Source: an uncultured Streptococcus sp. (GTDB lineage Bacteria; Bacillota; Bacilli; Lactobacillales; Streptococcaceae). Taken from it: DNA of 7,028 nt. Below, one piece after another: positions 1 to 6,905 of the stretch (position 1 is its first letter; every line of letters begins with the position of its first letter). Where the stretch lies: positions 1 through 7,028 of the forward strand of contig NZ_CALIIB010000039.1 in assembly GCF_938020365.1 (NCBI RefSeq). Direction: 5' to 3'. A program made the translations under genes and the position numbers. The notes below the pieces were generated by a model that was not told where the DNA came from, searched no databases, and saw only the letters and a program-made list of their open reading frames with translations.

Positions 1-8
1 TGAATCTT

Positions 9-1550
9 ATGACACATGTAATCAATTTGGATGGCGAACACCTTACTTTAGAAGATGTCATTGCAGTAGCTCGTCATGGAGCTATCTGCGAAATCAACCA
101 AGAAGCTAAGAAAGCTGTAGAAGCTTCCCGTAAAATCGTAGATGACATCGTCCGCGAAAAGCGGGTAGTCTACGGCGTTACGACTGGATTTGGCTCCCTC
201 TGCAATGTCAGCATCTCGCCAGAAGATACGACTCAGCTGCAGGAAAACTTGATTCGCACCCATGCTTCAGGATTTGGCGATCCTCTTCCTGAAGATGCAG
301 TTCGTGCTATCATGTTAATTCGGATTAATTCTCTGGTCAAGGGCTATTCTGGTATCCGTCTCTCTACTGTCGAAAAACTTCTGGAATTGCTCAATAAAGG
401 CGTCGTGCCATTTATTCCAGAAAAGGGCTCTCTCGGTGCCTCTGGCGACTTGGCACCGCTGGCTCACATGGTTCTGCCTATGCTAGGATTGGGCCGCGCT
501 TACTATCAAGGTCAACTGTTCTCTGGCCAAGAAGCTTTGGACAAGGCTGGTATTGAGAAAATTGCTCTAGCAGCCAAGGAAGGGCTGGCGCTGATTAACG
601 GAACGACTGTCCTGACAGGTATCGGAGCTCTGGCTACCTACGATGCCATCCAGCTGCTTAAATTGTCAGATGTCGCTGGCGCCCTTTCCATGGAGGTCCA
701 CAATGGTATTACCAGTCCATTTGAAGAAGACCTGCATACCATCCGTCCTCAAAGCGGACAGCTGGCTACAGCACGCAATATCCGCAACCTTCTGGAAGGC
801 AGTGGCAATACGACCGTAGCTACTCAACAACGGGTCCAAGACCCTTATACCCTGCGTTGTATTCCGCAGATTCATGGTGCCAGCAAGGACTCTATCGCTT
901 ATGTTAAGACCAAGGTAGAGATTGAAATCAACTCCGTTACAGACAACCCTATCATTACCAAGGAAGGCCATGTTATCTCAGGCGGTAACTTCCACGGAGA
1001 ACCAATGGCACAGCCATTCGACTTCCTCGGCATTGCCATTTCTGAAATCGGAAATGTATCCGAGCGTCGTGTAGAACGTCTGGTCAACAGCCAACTGAGC
1101 AAGCTTCCATCCTTCTTGGTCAAACATCCAGGACTCAACTCTGGCTTTATGATTACCCAGTATGCTTGTGCTTCGCTTGCTTCTGAGAACAAGGTCTTGT
1201 CTCATCCAGCCAGCGTAGACTCTATCCCATCTTGTGAAAACCAAGAAGACTTTGTCAGCATGGGGACTACTGCAGCACGCAAGGCAGCTGAGATTCTCAA
1301 GAATTCTCGCCGCATCGTGGCAACAGAAATCATGGCAGCCTGCCAAGCTCTGGATCTGAAACCAGAAAACCATGAACTGGGCAAGGGAACCAAGCCAGCC
1401 TATGACCTCTTCCGTCAGCATGTCCGCTTTATCGAGTTTGACAAGGATATCGAAATCTACGAAGAGCTCAACAAGGCTTCTGAGCTGATTGAAAGCGATG
1501 AATTTCTAGCAGCCGTTGAAAAGGCTGTGGACTTGAGCATTCAGTTCTAA
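9..1550 (+). CDS. hutH: Histidine ammonia-lyase (histidase)
   Basis: Catalyses the first step of histidine breakdown, L-histidine to trans-urocanate plus ammonia, in the cytoplasm. The 513-residue protein has the full length of the family. The signature GSLGASGDLAPLAHM (about 140-154) contains Ala144-Ser145-Gly146, the triad that cyclises into the MIO electrophile. Other expected active-site residues are Tyr55 in VVYGVTTGFG, His85 in RTHASGFG (typical of histidine rather than phenylalanine lyases), Asn197 in INGTT, Tyr280 and Arg283 in QDPYTLRC, SGGNFHGEP (about 324-332), and Glu413 in the ENQEDFVSMG block. That block has Phe where Pseudomonas and Bacillus enzymes, as I recall them, have His. 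The start fits the family N-terminus (MTHVINLDGEHLTLEDV), but only 8 bases precede it, so its ribosome binding site cannot be judged. A terminator follows directly, so it is probably the last gene of an upstream hut operon. Family identity is very secure; the substrate call is supported by the adjacent hutG. Confidence 0.97.
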   Translation: MTHVINLDGEHLTLEDVIAVARHGAICEINQEAKKAVEASRKIVDDIVREKRVVYGVTTGFGSLCNVSISPEDTTQLQENLIRTHASGFGDPLPEDAVRAIMLIRINSLVKGYSGIRLSTVEKLLELLNKGVVPFIPEKGSLGASGDLAPLAHMVLPMLGLGRAYYQGQLFSGQEALDKAGIEKIALAAKEGLALINGTTVLTGIGALATYDAIQLLKLSDVAGALSMEVHNGITSPFEEDLHTIRPQSGQLATARNIRNLLEGSGNTTVATQQRVQDPYTLRCIPQIHGASKDSIAYVKTKVEIEINSVTDNPIITKEGHVISGGNFHGEPMAQPFDFLGIAISEIGNVSERRVERLVNSQLSKLPSFLVKHPGLNSGFMITQYACASLASENKVLSHPASVDSIPSCENQEDFVSMGTTAARKAAEILKNSRRIVATEIMAACQALDLKPENHELGKGTKPAYDLFRQHVRFIEFDKDIEIYEELNKASELIESDEFLAAVEKAVDLSIQF

Positions 1551-1578
1551 AGCTGATGACTCTGTAAAAAGTTAACCT

Positions 1579-1612
1579 AAGAAGCCCGCTCTCATGCAGC
1601 TGGGCTTCTTTT
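1579..1612 (+). terminator. Intrinsic terminator after hutH
   Basis: The inverted repeat AAGAAGCCC (1579-1587) / GGGCTTCTT (1602-1610) forms a 9-bp stem. It can be extended by GCT (1588-1590) with AGC (1598-1600) around one bulged T, leaving a 7-base loop. A short T-rich tail (CTTCTTTT) follows. It begins 28 bases past the hutH stop and lies upstream of the hutG promoter, so it probably ends most hutH transcripts. Confidence 0.85.
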
Positions 1613-1626
1613 CCCACCAAAAGCCA

Positions 1627-1655
1627 TTGACAGGCTTAGCGGAAACTCTTATAAT
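1627..1655 (+). promoter_or_regulatory. Consensus sigma-A promoter for hutG
   Basis: TTGACA (1627-1632) and TATAAT (1650-1655) are separated by exactly 17 bases, a perfect match to the housekeeping consensus. The expected transcription start is near 1661-1663, giving a leader of about 30 bases before the hutG ATG. No extended -10 TG is present. Placed just after the hutH terminator, it implies that hutG can be transcribed independently of hutH. Confidence 0.88.
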
Positions 1656-1679
1656 AAAGTCGCAACTATCGTTATCAAA

Positions 1680-1684
1680 AAGGA
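1680..1684 (+). promoter_or_regulatory. Ribosome binding site of hutG
   Basis: AAGGA lies 7 bases before the ATG at 1692. It supports that start codon over internal methionines such as Met28. Confidence 0.8.
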
Positions 1685-1691
1685 CAAAATT

Positions 1692-2681
1692 ATGTTAGAA
1701 GATTACTATCAGCTAGACAACCGTTACTATCAGCGAGGTCCAGAGGACAATCTATATACTGCTAAGTGGGGCATGGTCATTGAGTTTCTGGACTTAAATG
1801 ATCCTAGCCTAACTCCTTTTGAAGGGGTGAACTTTGCCCTGATTGGCTTCAAGAGTGACAAGGGTGTCTATATCAATAACGGCCGAGTGGGCGCAGTTGA
1901 AGGTCCTCAAGCCATTCGAACTCAGCTGGCCAAGCTTCCTTGGCATCTAGGTAGAAATGTTCGCGTCTTTGACGTTGGCGATATCGACGGTCCTAACCGC
2001 TCTCTGGAACAACTGCAGCAAAGCTTGGCTCGAACAGTCAAACGCCTACGAGAGCTTAATCTCCGGCCTATTGTCCTAGGGGGAGGCCATGAAACAGCCT
2101 ACGGCAACTATCTAGGGCTCAAGTCGTCACTAAATCCTGACCAAAACTTAGCTGTGATCAATATGGATGCCCATTTTGACCTACGCCCCTACGATCAGAC
2201 TGGGCCCAACTCCGGTACCGGTTTTCGTCAAATGTTTGATGATACCTTAGCTCAGAAACAGATCTTTAACTACCTTATCCTAGGGATTCAGGAGCACAAT
2301 AACAATCTCTTTCTCTTTGACTTTGTAGCCAAGTCTAAGGCTATCCAGTTCCTAACTGGAATGGATATGTACCAAATGGGTTACAAGGAAGTCTGCAAGG
2401 TAGTTGATGCTTTTCTAGCCGATAAAGAGCAGGTCTATTTAACCATTGATATTGACTGCTTTGCAGCTGGTGCAGCGCCTGGTGTCAGTGCCATTCAGTC
2501 TCTCGGTGTGGACCCAAATCTAGCTGTTTTGGTCTTCCAGCACATCGCTGCGTCAGGCAAACTGATTGGCTTTGACATCGTCGAAGTCTCTCCACCTCAC
2601 GATATAGATAACCACACGGCCAACCTAGCGGCAAGTTTTGTCTTTTACCTAACCCAAGTCTGGGCACAAGTACATGACTAA
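1692..2681 (+). CDS. hutG: Formimidoylglutamase (N-formimino-L-glutamate formiminohydrolase)
   Basis: Hydrolyses N-formimidoyl-L-glutamate to L-glutamate and formamide, the final step of one branch of histidine degradation. It belongs to the Mn-dependent ureohydrolase (arginase/agmatinase) family. The 329-residue length is usual for HutG. The binuclear manganese site is visible: His133 in LGGGHE, Asp159, His161 and Asp163 in NMDAHFDLR, and Asp253 and Asp255 in TIDIDCFAAGAAPGVSA. The late block DIVEVSPPHDIDNHTANLAA (about 295-314) is also typical. It is preceded by its own consensus promoter and an AAGGA site and followed by a strong hairpin, so it looks monocistronic. Arginase or agmatinase are the alternatives within the family, but hutH next door and the overall motif pattern favour HutG. 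No defect was seen. Confidence 0.94.
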   Translation: MLEDYYQLDNRYYQRGPEDNLYTAKWGMVIEFLDLNDPSLTPFEGVNFALIGFKSDKGVYINNGRVGAVEGPQAIRTQLAKLPWHLGRNVRVFDVGDIDGPNRSLEQLQQSLARTVKRLRELNLRPIVLGGGHETAYGNYLGLKSSLNPDQNLAVINMDAHFDLRPYDQTGPNSGTGFRQMFDDTLAQKQIFNYLILGIQEHNNNLFLFDFVAKSKAIQFLTGMDMYQMGYKEVCKVVDAFLADKEQVYLTIDIDCFAAGAAPGVSAIQSLGVDPNLAVLVFQHIAASGKLIGFDIVEVSPPHDIDNHTANLAASFVFYLTQVWAQVHD

Positions 2682-2711
2682 TGGGGATTTAAAAACTTCA
2701 TTACAAACATC

Positions 2712-2744
2712 AAAAGAGGATGAACATTGCTTTCATCCTCTTTT
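2712..2744. terminator. Bidirectional terminator between convergent hutG and the SARP-type regulator
   Basis: AAAAGAGGATGAA (2712-2724) and TTCATCCTCTTTT (2732-2744) form a perfect 13-bp stem with a 7-base loop. Because A-runs and T-runs form the two ends of the stem, each strand has a short T tract at the 3' end of the hairpin. It starts 30 bases after the hutG stop and ends 15 bases beyond the regulator's stop codon on the minus strand, so one element can end both convergent transcripts. Confidence 0.9.
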
Positions 2745-2759
2745 ATTTGTGTTCAATTC

Positions 2760-5700
2760 TTAAGACAAGGTACGGCGTAAGTTTTCTAATTCCTTGAGCT
2801 GGTGCCGGTCACGGTAGGGATTGAGCTGGCTTTTAGCCGTTTCATAGTAGGTTTCAAAGTCCTGAGCTAGTAAATTTTCAAAACCAGCTTCCTGCAAGCT
2901 ACCAGCCAGCTGGCGATACTTGATCACAGCCATCAGATAGTAGATCAAGCCCTTGTCCCGCGGATTGCCATAGCGACTAATGAGACTATCCTTTTTCCGC
3001 AGCAGATCAAGCACCGGCTGGTAATCTCCCTTCTCGCAGCCAATCAAAGCCAAATAAACTTCCAGCTGGGTCTCCTTCCAAGGAAAGCTGAGCGACTTCA
3101 GGGCTGCTTTCGCTTTCAGCAAGATTCGCTCCGCCTGTTTATAATCTTTTAGCTGATAGTAAGTCAGCCCCAAGCCTATATAGAAAGCAAAAATCGAAGG
3201 CTCTGCTGTTTTATTTTCCGTCAGTTCAATCGCCTCTTTCTGATGAGCCAGCGCTGTCGTGAAATTCCCACGAATCTGCTCAATCTCTGCCAGATAATCT
3301 AGAGCCGCCGCAATCTGAATCGAATACTTTGAGCGCAACGAAGCCGTCAAACTAAAGCAATCGATAGACTGGTAAAGATGGCGGAGTGACTGCTCCTCAT
3401 CTCCAATCATGAGATGATAAAGCCCCTTAAGTCGAAGATTCATCGCAATAGCTTCGTGATTATTGGCCTGAACTGAAGCATCCAGAGCCAACTCCGTATA
3501 ATAGCGCATCTCAGGAATATTCTCCGTCTGGATGCAATAGTAGATCATCTGCCGATAGCCTTCTAGGAGAAAATCCATCTGCTGCAGCTCTTTAGCAGAA
3601 GCAATCACCTGCTGGATGTTGTCCATTCCCTGCTGGTAATTCCCCGTCCGGATAGCATAACGCCCTTCCAGATAGAGAAAGCGGAGAACCAAGAGCTGAA
3701 AATCTTTGTGATTCTGGTGTTTTCTTTCTAATCCTTCTATTTCCCGACGGATACGGTCAAACTGGTCTAAAACCGCAGACTGATTGCTATCATCCGTCTT
3801 TTCGATAAAGCCAAACTCCCGCGAATAAATGGGAAAGAGCTCATGATGAAACTGCAAGGTGGCCTCGAGATAATGCAGCTCATACTCCAGAGACTTAATT
3901 GGCTGTTTGGACATCTTATAATGATAGGCAATGTCATTGAGGAGCTGGGTATGATAGAGAGAGGCTCCCAGCTGATCTTCCATGCCTTGGGCAATCTGGT
4001 GATGTAGCATCCGCTTCTTGGCAAGCGGCAAGCGATCATAGACATAAATCCGCAAAAGCTCCTGGCTGAACCGTAAAACCAATTCCTCCTGCTCCTCTTC
4101 TATTAAAAGCTGTTTTTGCCCAAATCCTTCAGCAATTTCGACCACTTCTTCCACAGATAGGCCTAGCAACTTAGCTAAGAGCGCTACCGAAGCAGGGGAA
4201 CTAAAGCAAGCCAGATAGTCAACCAATTCCTCCTCCTGGCTGCTCAAATAGCCTAATTTCAGAGATAGTTTTGCTTTAATAGCTGAGGTCAATGGCTGGA
4301 ATTTTTCACCTCGCAAAAGCTGCTCCGCATACTCCGACAGAAAGAAAGGAATGCCCTGACTGACCCGATAAATAGCCTCAAGCCGTTCTTCAGATATGAC
4401 TAACTGTCCCGTCTGGGCCTGCAAATACGCCACACTAGACTTAAAATCCAGCGGCTGCAGTTCAATGCAGTCTAGCTGACTACGAAGCAACAAGTGATTG
4501 AAAAAACGGCCAAGATAAGGTGGCGTACTCAGATGCTTAGTCAACACAAAGGCTACTGGATAATCCCTCAAATGGTTCATAACCTGCTCTAAAACAGCCA
4601 CACTAGCCTCATCCATCCAGTGACAGTCCTCAACCAAGATCACCAGAGCCTTTTTCTTAGAAATCTTTTGCAAAATATCCAATACAAACCGAGCCAGATG
4701 ATCCGTGTTCAGCTCAAGACCCGAAGCTTCACTTGCCATCATCGGAAAATAACTATCCAAAATAACCTGCCACTGGCTAGTCGAAAGGATCTGATGCTGA
4801 ATGACTAGGTCGCCCAAGCCATCTAGCAGACTGCGCCAAGGCTGCAATCCGACCGTCGTTTCTTCCTTGAAGCACTCTGCCATAACAATCTGGAAATACT
4901 TAGTCTGATTAGCCAGTACTTGTCGGGTCACTGTCCGTTTACCGATACCAGTACCACCGACTAAGAGCAGCGCACAAGATTCTTGCCTCTCTAAAATCTT
5001 AGAAAAATAAGATTCCAAACGCTTGATTTCATCCACTCGGCCAAAAAAGTGGTCTGTATTACGTAAAAATTGCTTGATTTTACGCTCACTGCGATCCTTG
5101 GCCATCACTTCATGATACAGCTGTTGAATTGCTTCATTCGGACTAATGCCCAATTCCTTGTCCAAGAGATTGACCAATTTATAATAAGTCTCAATCACCT
5201 TACCAGGTCGATCATTCTCCTGATAGAGCTTCATCAGCAGATGATAATTCTTTTCATCAAACTCATCGATGCTGATCATACGACGCAGATTTCGCTCTGA
5301 TTCCTCCAAATTCGATGGATCTTTTTCCAACTTTTGGTAACAAGCCTGGATATAGAGCTGCTCATATCGCGTCCGCATCTTGGACACCCAATAGTCAAAG
5401 GCTTCACTGTCCTTGAGATAGAAGCCCTGCAGAAAATCACCCTGATAGAGCGACAGACACTCCGCTGGATGGTTCGTGAAAAGTTCTACATCGCTTTCAA
5501 TCGCACACTCGGGATTAAGCGATAGCACAGTCCGGTTGGGAGCAATAATCCATTCTCCTCCCAATAGCTTGTTAGCTTGATAAATGGTGTTGCGCAGATT
5601 CTTTTTGGCGGTCTGATTATCCTTGTTTTCCCATAGGATTCCTGCAATCTCCTCCCGATTGACTGCACCTTTGATGTGAAGATAGTAAAGAAGAGCATTG

Positions 5701-5789
5701 ATTTTGGCAAAAGGAAAATAGAGCTTCTCCTGATTAAGAAAAATACTCGGACTTCCCAGTAATTTCAACCTCAACAGATTTTTCGTCAT
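2760..5789 (-). CDS. Large SARP/BTAD-family transcriptional regulator with STAND-like ATPase and TPR-like tail
   Basis: Probably a cytoplasmic transcriptional activator of 1009 residues; its target and ligand are unknown. Residues about 3-100 resemble an OmpR-like winged helix as in SARPs (LLRLKLLGSPSIFLN, then REEIAGILWENKDNQTAKKN and a region ending DVELF). Residues about 100-230 fit a bacterial transcriptional activation domain (YQGDFLQGFYL, ISIDEFDEKNYHLLMKLY, LDKELGISPN). FFGRVDEIKRLE (about 248-259) opens a P-loop ATPase with Walker A GGTGIGKRT (278-286) and Walker B LVILVEDCHWMD (about 382-393). Residue 285, after the Walker A Lys284, is Arg instead of Ser/Thr. From about 640 to the end the sequence is helical and TPR-like (for example GNYQQGMDNIQQVI, GNFTTALAHQKEAIELTEN, LKDYKQAERILLKA). 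The start at 5789 is chosen because GGAGG lies 7 bases upstream; the frame is open to an ATG at 5852, but that codon lies upstream of the predicted promoter. It is flanked by hutG (convergent) and metF (same strand, behind a terminator), so it is transcribed alone. A hut-regulating role is inference only. Confidence 0.88.
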   Translation of the reverse strand: MTKNLLRLKLLGSPSIFLNQEKLYFPFAKINALLYYLHIKGAVNREEIAGILWENKDNQTAKKNLRNTIYQANKLLGGEWIIAPNRTVLSLNPECAIESDVELFTNHPAECLSLYQGDFLQGFYLKDSEAFDYWVSKMRTRYEQLYIQACYQKLEKDPSNLEESERNLRRMISIDEFDEKNYHLLMKLYQENDRPGKVIETYYKLVNLLDKELGISPNEAIQQLYHEVMAKDRSERKIKQFLRNTDHFFGRVDEIKRLESYFSKILERQESCALLLVGGTGIGKRTVTRQVLANQTKYFQIVMAECFKEETTVGLQPWRSLLDGLGDLVIQHQILSTSQWQVILDSYFPMMASEASGLELNTDHLARFVLDILQKISKKKALVILVEDCHWMDEASVAVLEQVMNHLRDYPVAFVLTKHLSTPPYLGRFFNHLLLRSQLDCIELQPLDFKSSVAYLQAQTGQLVISEERLEAIYRVSQGIPFFLSEYAEQLLRGEKFQPLTSAIKAKLSLKLGYLSSQEEELVDYLACFSSPASVALLAKLLGLSVEEVVEIAEGFGQKQLLIEEEQEELVLRFSQELLRIYVYDRLPLAKKRMLHHQIAQGMEDQLGASLYHTQLLNDIAYHYKMSKQPIKSLEYELHYLEATLQFHHELFPIYSREFGFIEKTDDSNQSAVLDQFDRIRREIEGLERKHQNHKDFQLLVLRFLYLEGRYAIRTGNYQQGMDNIQQVIASAKELQQMDFLLEGYRQMIYYCIQTENIPEMRYYTELALDASVQANNHEAIAMNLRLKGLYHLMIGDEEQSLRHLYQSIDCFSLTASLRSKYSIQIAAALDYLAEIEQIRGNFTTALAHQKEAIELTENKTAEPSIFAFYIGLGLTYYQLKDYKQAERILLKAKAALKSLSFPWKETQLEVYLALIGCEKGDYQPVLDLLRKKDSLISRYGNPRDKGLIYYLMAVIKYRQLAGSLQEAGFENLLAQDFETYYETAKSQLNPYRDRHQLKELENLRRTLS

Positions 5790-5796
5790 GTAAACG

Positions 5797-5801
5797 CCTC
5801 C
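5797..5801 (-). promoter_or_regulatory. Ribosome binding site of the SARP-type regulator
   Basis: On the minus strand GGAGG is followed by 7 bases (CGTTTAC) and then the ATG at 5789. This strong site decides the start. The alternative in-frame ATGs at 5852 and 5840 have no comparable site and would add a hydrophobic stretch that does not belong to the winged-helix domain. Confidence 0.88.
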
Positions 5802-5819
5802 AAGAAAGCTTATAAAACT

Positions 5820-5848
5820 AATATAAACAAAATAAGACATTTTAGCAA
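5820..5848 (-). promoter_or_regulatory. Predicted sigma-A promoter of the SARP-type regulator
   Basis: Read on the minus strand, TTGCTA (5843-5848) and TATATT (5820-5825) are 17 bases apart, each with two mismatches from consensus. Transcription would start near 5813, giving a leader of about 24 bases with the GGAGG site inside it. The surroundings are very A/T-rich. Confidence 0.6.
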
Positions 5849-5863
5849 GCAAGAAAAAACGAC

Positions 5864-5877
5864 TTTATCATTTATCA
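5864..5877 (-). repeat. Tandem heptamer TGATAAA x2 upstream of the regulator promoter
   Basis: On the minus strand two perfect, adjacent copies of TGATAAA (plus strand TTTATCA at 5864-5870 and 5871-5877) end 15 bases upstream of the predicted -35. SARP proteins classically recognise heptameric direct repeats near promoters, usually with about 11 bp periodicity rather than 7, so the resemblance is suggestive only. Single copies of the heptamer also occur inside coding DNA (for example near 3415, 5578 and 6713), so only the tandem arrangement is notable. Confidence 0.4.
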
Positions 5878-5904
5878 ACTTCTAAATGTTCAAAACCTAT
5901 AAAC

Positions 5905-5943
5905 AAAAACCACTAAACAGCAAATGAATCTGATTAGTGGTTT
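5905..5943 (-). terminator. Intrinsic terminator after metF
   Basis: AAACCACTAA (5907-5916) pairs with TTAGTGGTTT (5934-5943) in a 10-bp stem. CAG (5918-5920) with CTG (5930-5932) can extend it past one mismatch, leaving a 9-base loop. On the minus strand the hairpin runs into TTTTTGTTTAT, a good U tract; on the plus strand the tail is poor. It lies 12 bases past the metF stop and separates metF from the regulator's promoter. Confidence 0.85.
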
Positions 5944-5954
5944 CTTCATTCATC

Positions 5955-6833
5955 TTAAAAAGATTGAACGGATGGGGTATGGTTAAAGAGCGCATGGGTC
6001 GCCTTATAGATATGGTAAGCTGTTGCCGCGTTATTCATCGTATAGAGATGGATCCCTGCTACATCATGGGTCACCAAATCAACAATCTGATCCACCGCAT
6101 AGGCTAAACCAGCTGTCCGCAGGGATTCTGGATCATGTTCATACTTATCCAGAATAGCCTTGAATTTGCGCGGAAGATGAATATTCTCACACGTTTTCAA
6201 AAGACGAAGCGCTTGGTTTCGATTCAGAATAGGCATGATACCTGCATGAATCGGAACATCGATCCCAGCCAAGGTACACTTATCTTGGAAATCATAGAAA
6301 CGTTCATTGTCAAAGAAGAGCTGAGTGACAAGACTAGAGCAACCCGCATCCACTTTCTTCTTGAGATTCTGAATATCTGAGATCTGGTTTGGTGAGTCTG
6401 GGTGCCCCTCTGGATAGCAAGCACCGATGATGTCAAAATGTGGTGCTTCTGTCTTGATATACTCAATCAAGTCAGTCGCATATTTAAAATCATCCTTAGG
6501 AGCCACATCTGGAAAAATATCGCCTCGCAAAGCCAAAATCTGATTGACCCCAACACGATCCAGAGCCTGCAAGATATTGGACACCATTTCCTTGGTTAGA
6601 TAAACAGCTGGCAAATGGGCAATCGTTGGAATCTCAAGGTCATTGGAGATGAACTCAGCCAAACGAACCGTTGTCTCCTCAATATCAAATTTATTATTGC
6701 TGGCAGTCACACTGATAAAGTGGGGAGCCAGATCTTGCATCTCCCTCAACGCCTGAAAAATCTTATCATTGCCTACTGCCGGATTAGGAGGAAATACTTC
6801 AAATGAGAGACTAGGAGTTTGGCGATTCACCAT
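5955..6833 (-). CDS. metF: 5,10-methylenetetrahydrofolate reductase
   Basis: Reduces 5,10-methylene-tetrahydrofolate to 5-methyl-tetrahydrofolate using FAD and a reduced nicotinamide; the product is the methyl donor for methionine synthesis. At 292 residues it has the length of a bacterial single-domain (TIM-barrel) MetF. Motifs run in family order: LSFEVFPPNP with Glu12, equivalent to the catalytic Glu28 of E. coli; ISVTASNN (about 40-47); IAHLP (71-75) at the FAD site; ALRGD (101-105) with Asp105, equivalent to E. coli Asp120; YPEGHP (140-145); KKKVDAG and TQLFFD (158-175) with Gln171; AGIMPI (197-202); and HLYTMNNA near the C-terminus. The ATG at 6833 is the only sensible start. Its AAAGGAA site (6844-6850) sits about 11 bases away, slightly long. 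It lies 103 bases downstream of metE on the same strand and is followed by a clear terminator, as the last gene of a metE-metF unit. Confidence 0.96.
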   Translation of the reverse strand: MVNRQTPSLSFEVFPPNPAVGNDKIFQALREMQDLAPHFISVTASNNKFDIEETTVRLAEFISNDLEIPTIAHLPAVYLTKEMVSNILQALDRVGVNQILALRGDIFPDVAPKDDFKYATDLIEYIKTEAPHFDIIGACYPEGHPDSPNQISDIQNLKKKVDAGCSSLVTQLFFDNERFYDFQDKCTLAGIDVPIHAGIMPILNRNQALRLLKTCENIHLPRKFKAILDKYEHDPESLRTAGLAYAVDQIVDLVTHDVAGIHLYTMNNAATAYHIYKATHALFNHTPSVQSF

Positions 6834-6876
6834 AGAGATAAAATTCCTTTCAATCTACTAACTATCAGCCTATAAC

Positions 6877-6905
6877 AAACCTGCAAACAGCCTTGTTGCA
6901 GGTTT
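6877..6905 (-). terminator. Hairpin between metE and metF (weak or partial terminator)
   Basis: AAACCTGCAA (6877-6886) and TTGCAGGTTT (6896-6905) form a perfect 10-bp stem with a 9-base loop. On the minus strand it is followed by TTTGTTAT, an imperfect U tract, so it may end only part of the metE transcripts or protect the metE mRNA 3' end. On the plus strand no T-run follows. No convincing separate metF promoter was found in the 6834-6936 gap. Confidence 0.6.

Noticed and set aside
1..3. TGA at the left edge as the stop codon of an upstream hut gene
   Set aside because: Three bases cannot show the frame of any upstream gene, so no feature can be supported.
978..1421. 147-codon minus-strand open frame inside hutH
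   Set aside because: It lies wholly antisense to a well-conserved gene and shows no recognisable family; it is a shadow of the hutH codon pattern.
3767..4045. Second minus-strand open frame of 92 codons within the regulator gene
   Set aside because: It is an out-of-frame overlap with the continuous regulator frame; no frameshift is needed because the main frame is unbroken.
5790..5852. In-frame 21-residue N-terminal extension of the regulator starting at 5852, with a hydrophobic stretch that could be read as a signal or membrane segment
   Set aside because: A strong GGAGG site sits 7 bases before the ATG at 5789, the extension overlaps the predicted promoter, and the winged-helix domain begins right after residue 1 of the shorter form.
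6851..6905. A separate metF promoter with a TTTGCA-like -35 inside the intercistronic hairpin
   Set aside because: The matching -10 candidate (TAGTTA) is poor, and the region is better explained by the hairpin.
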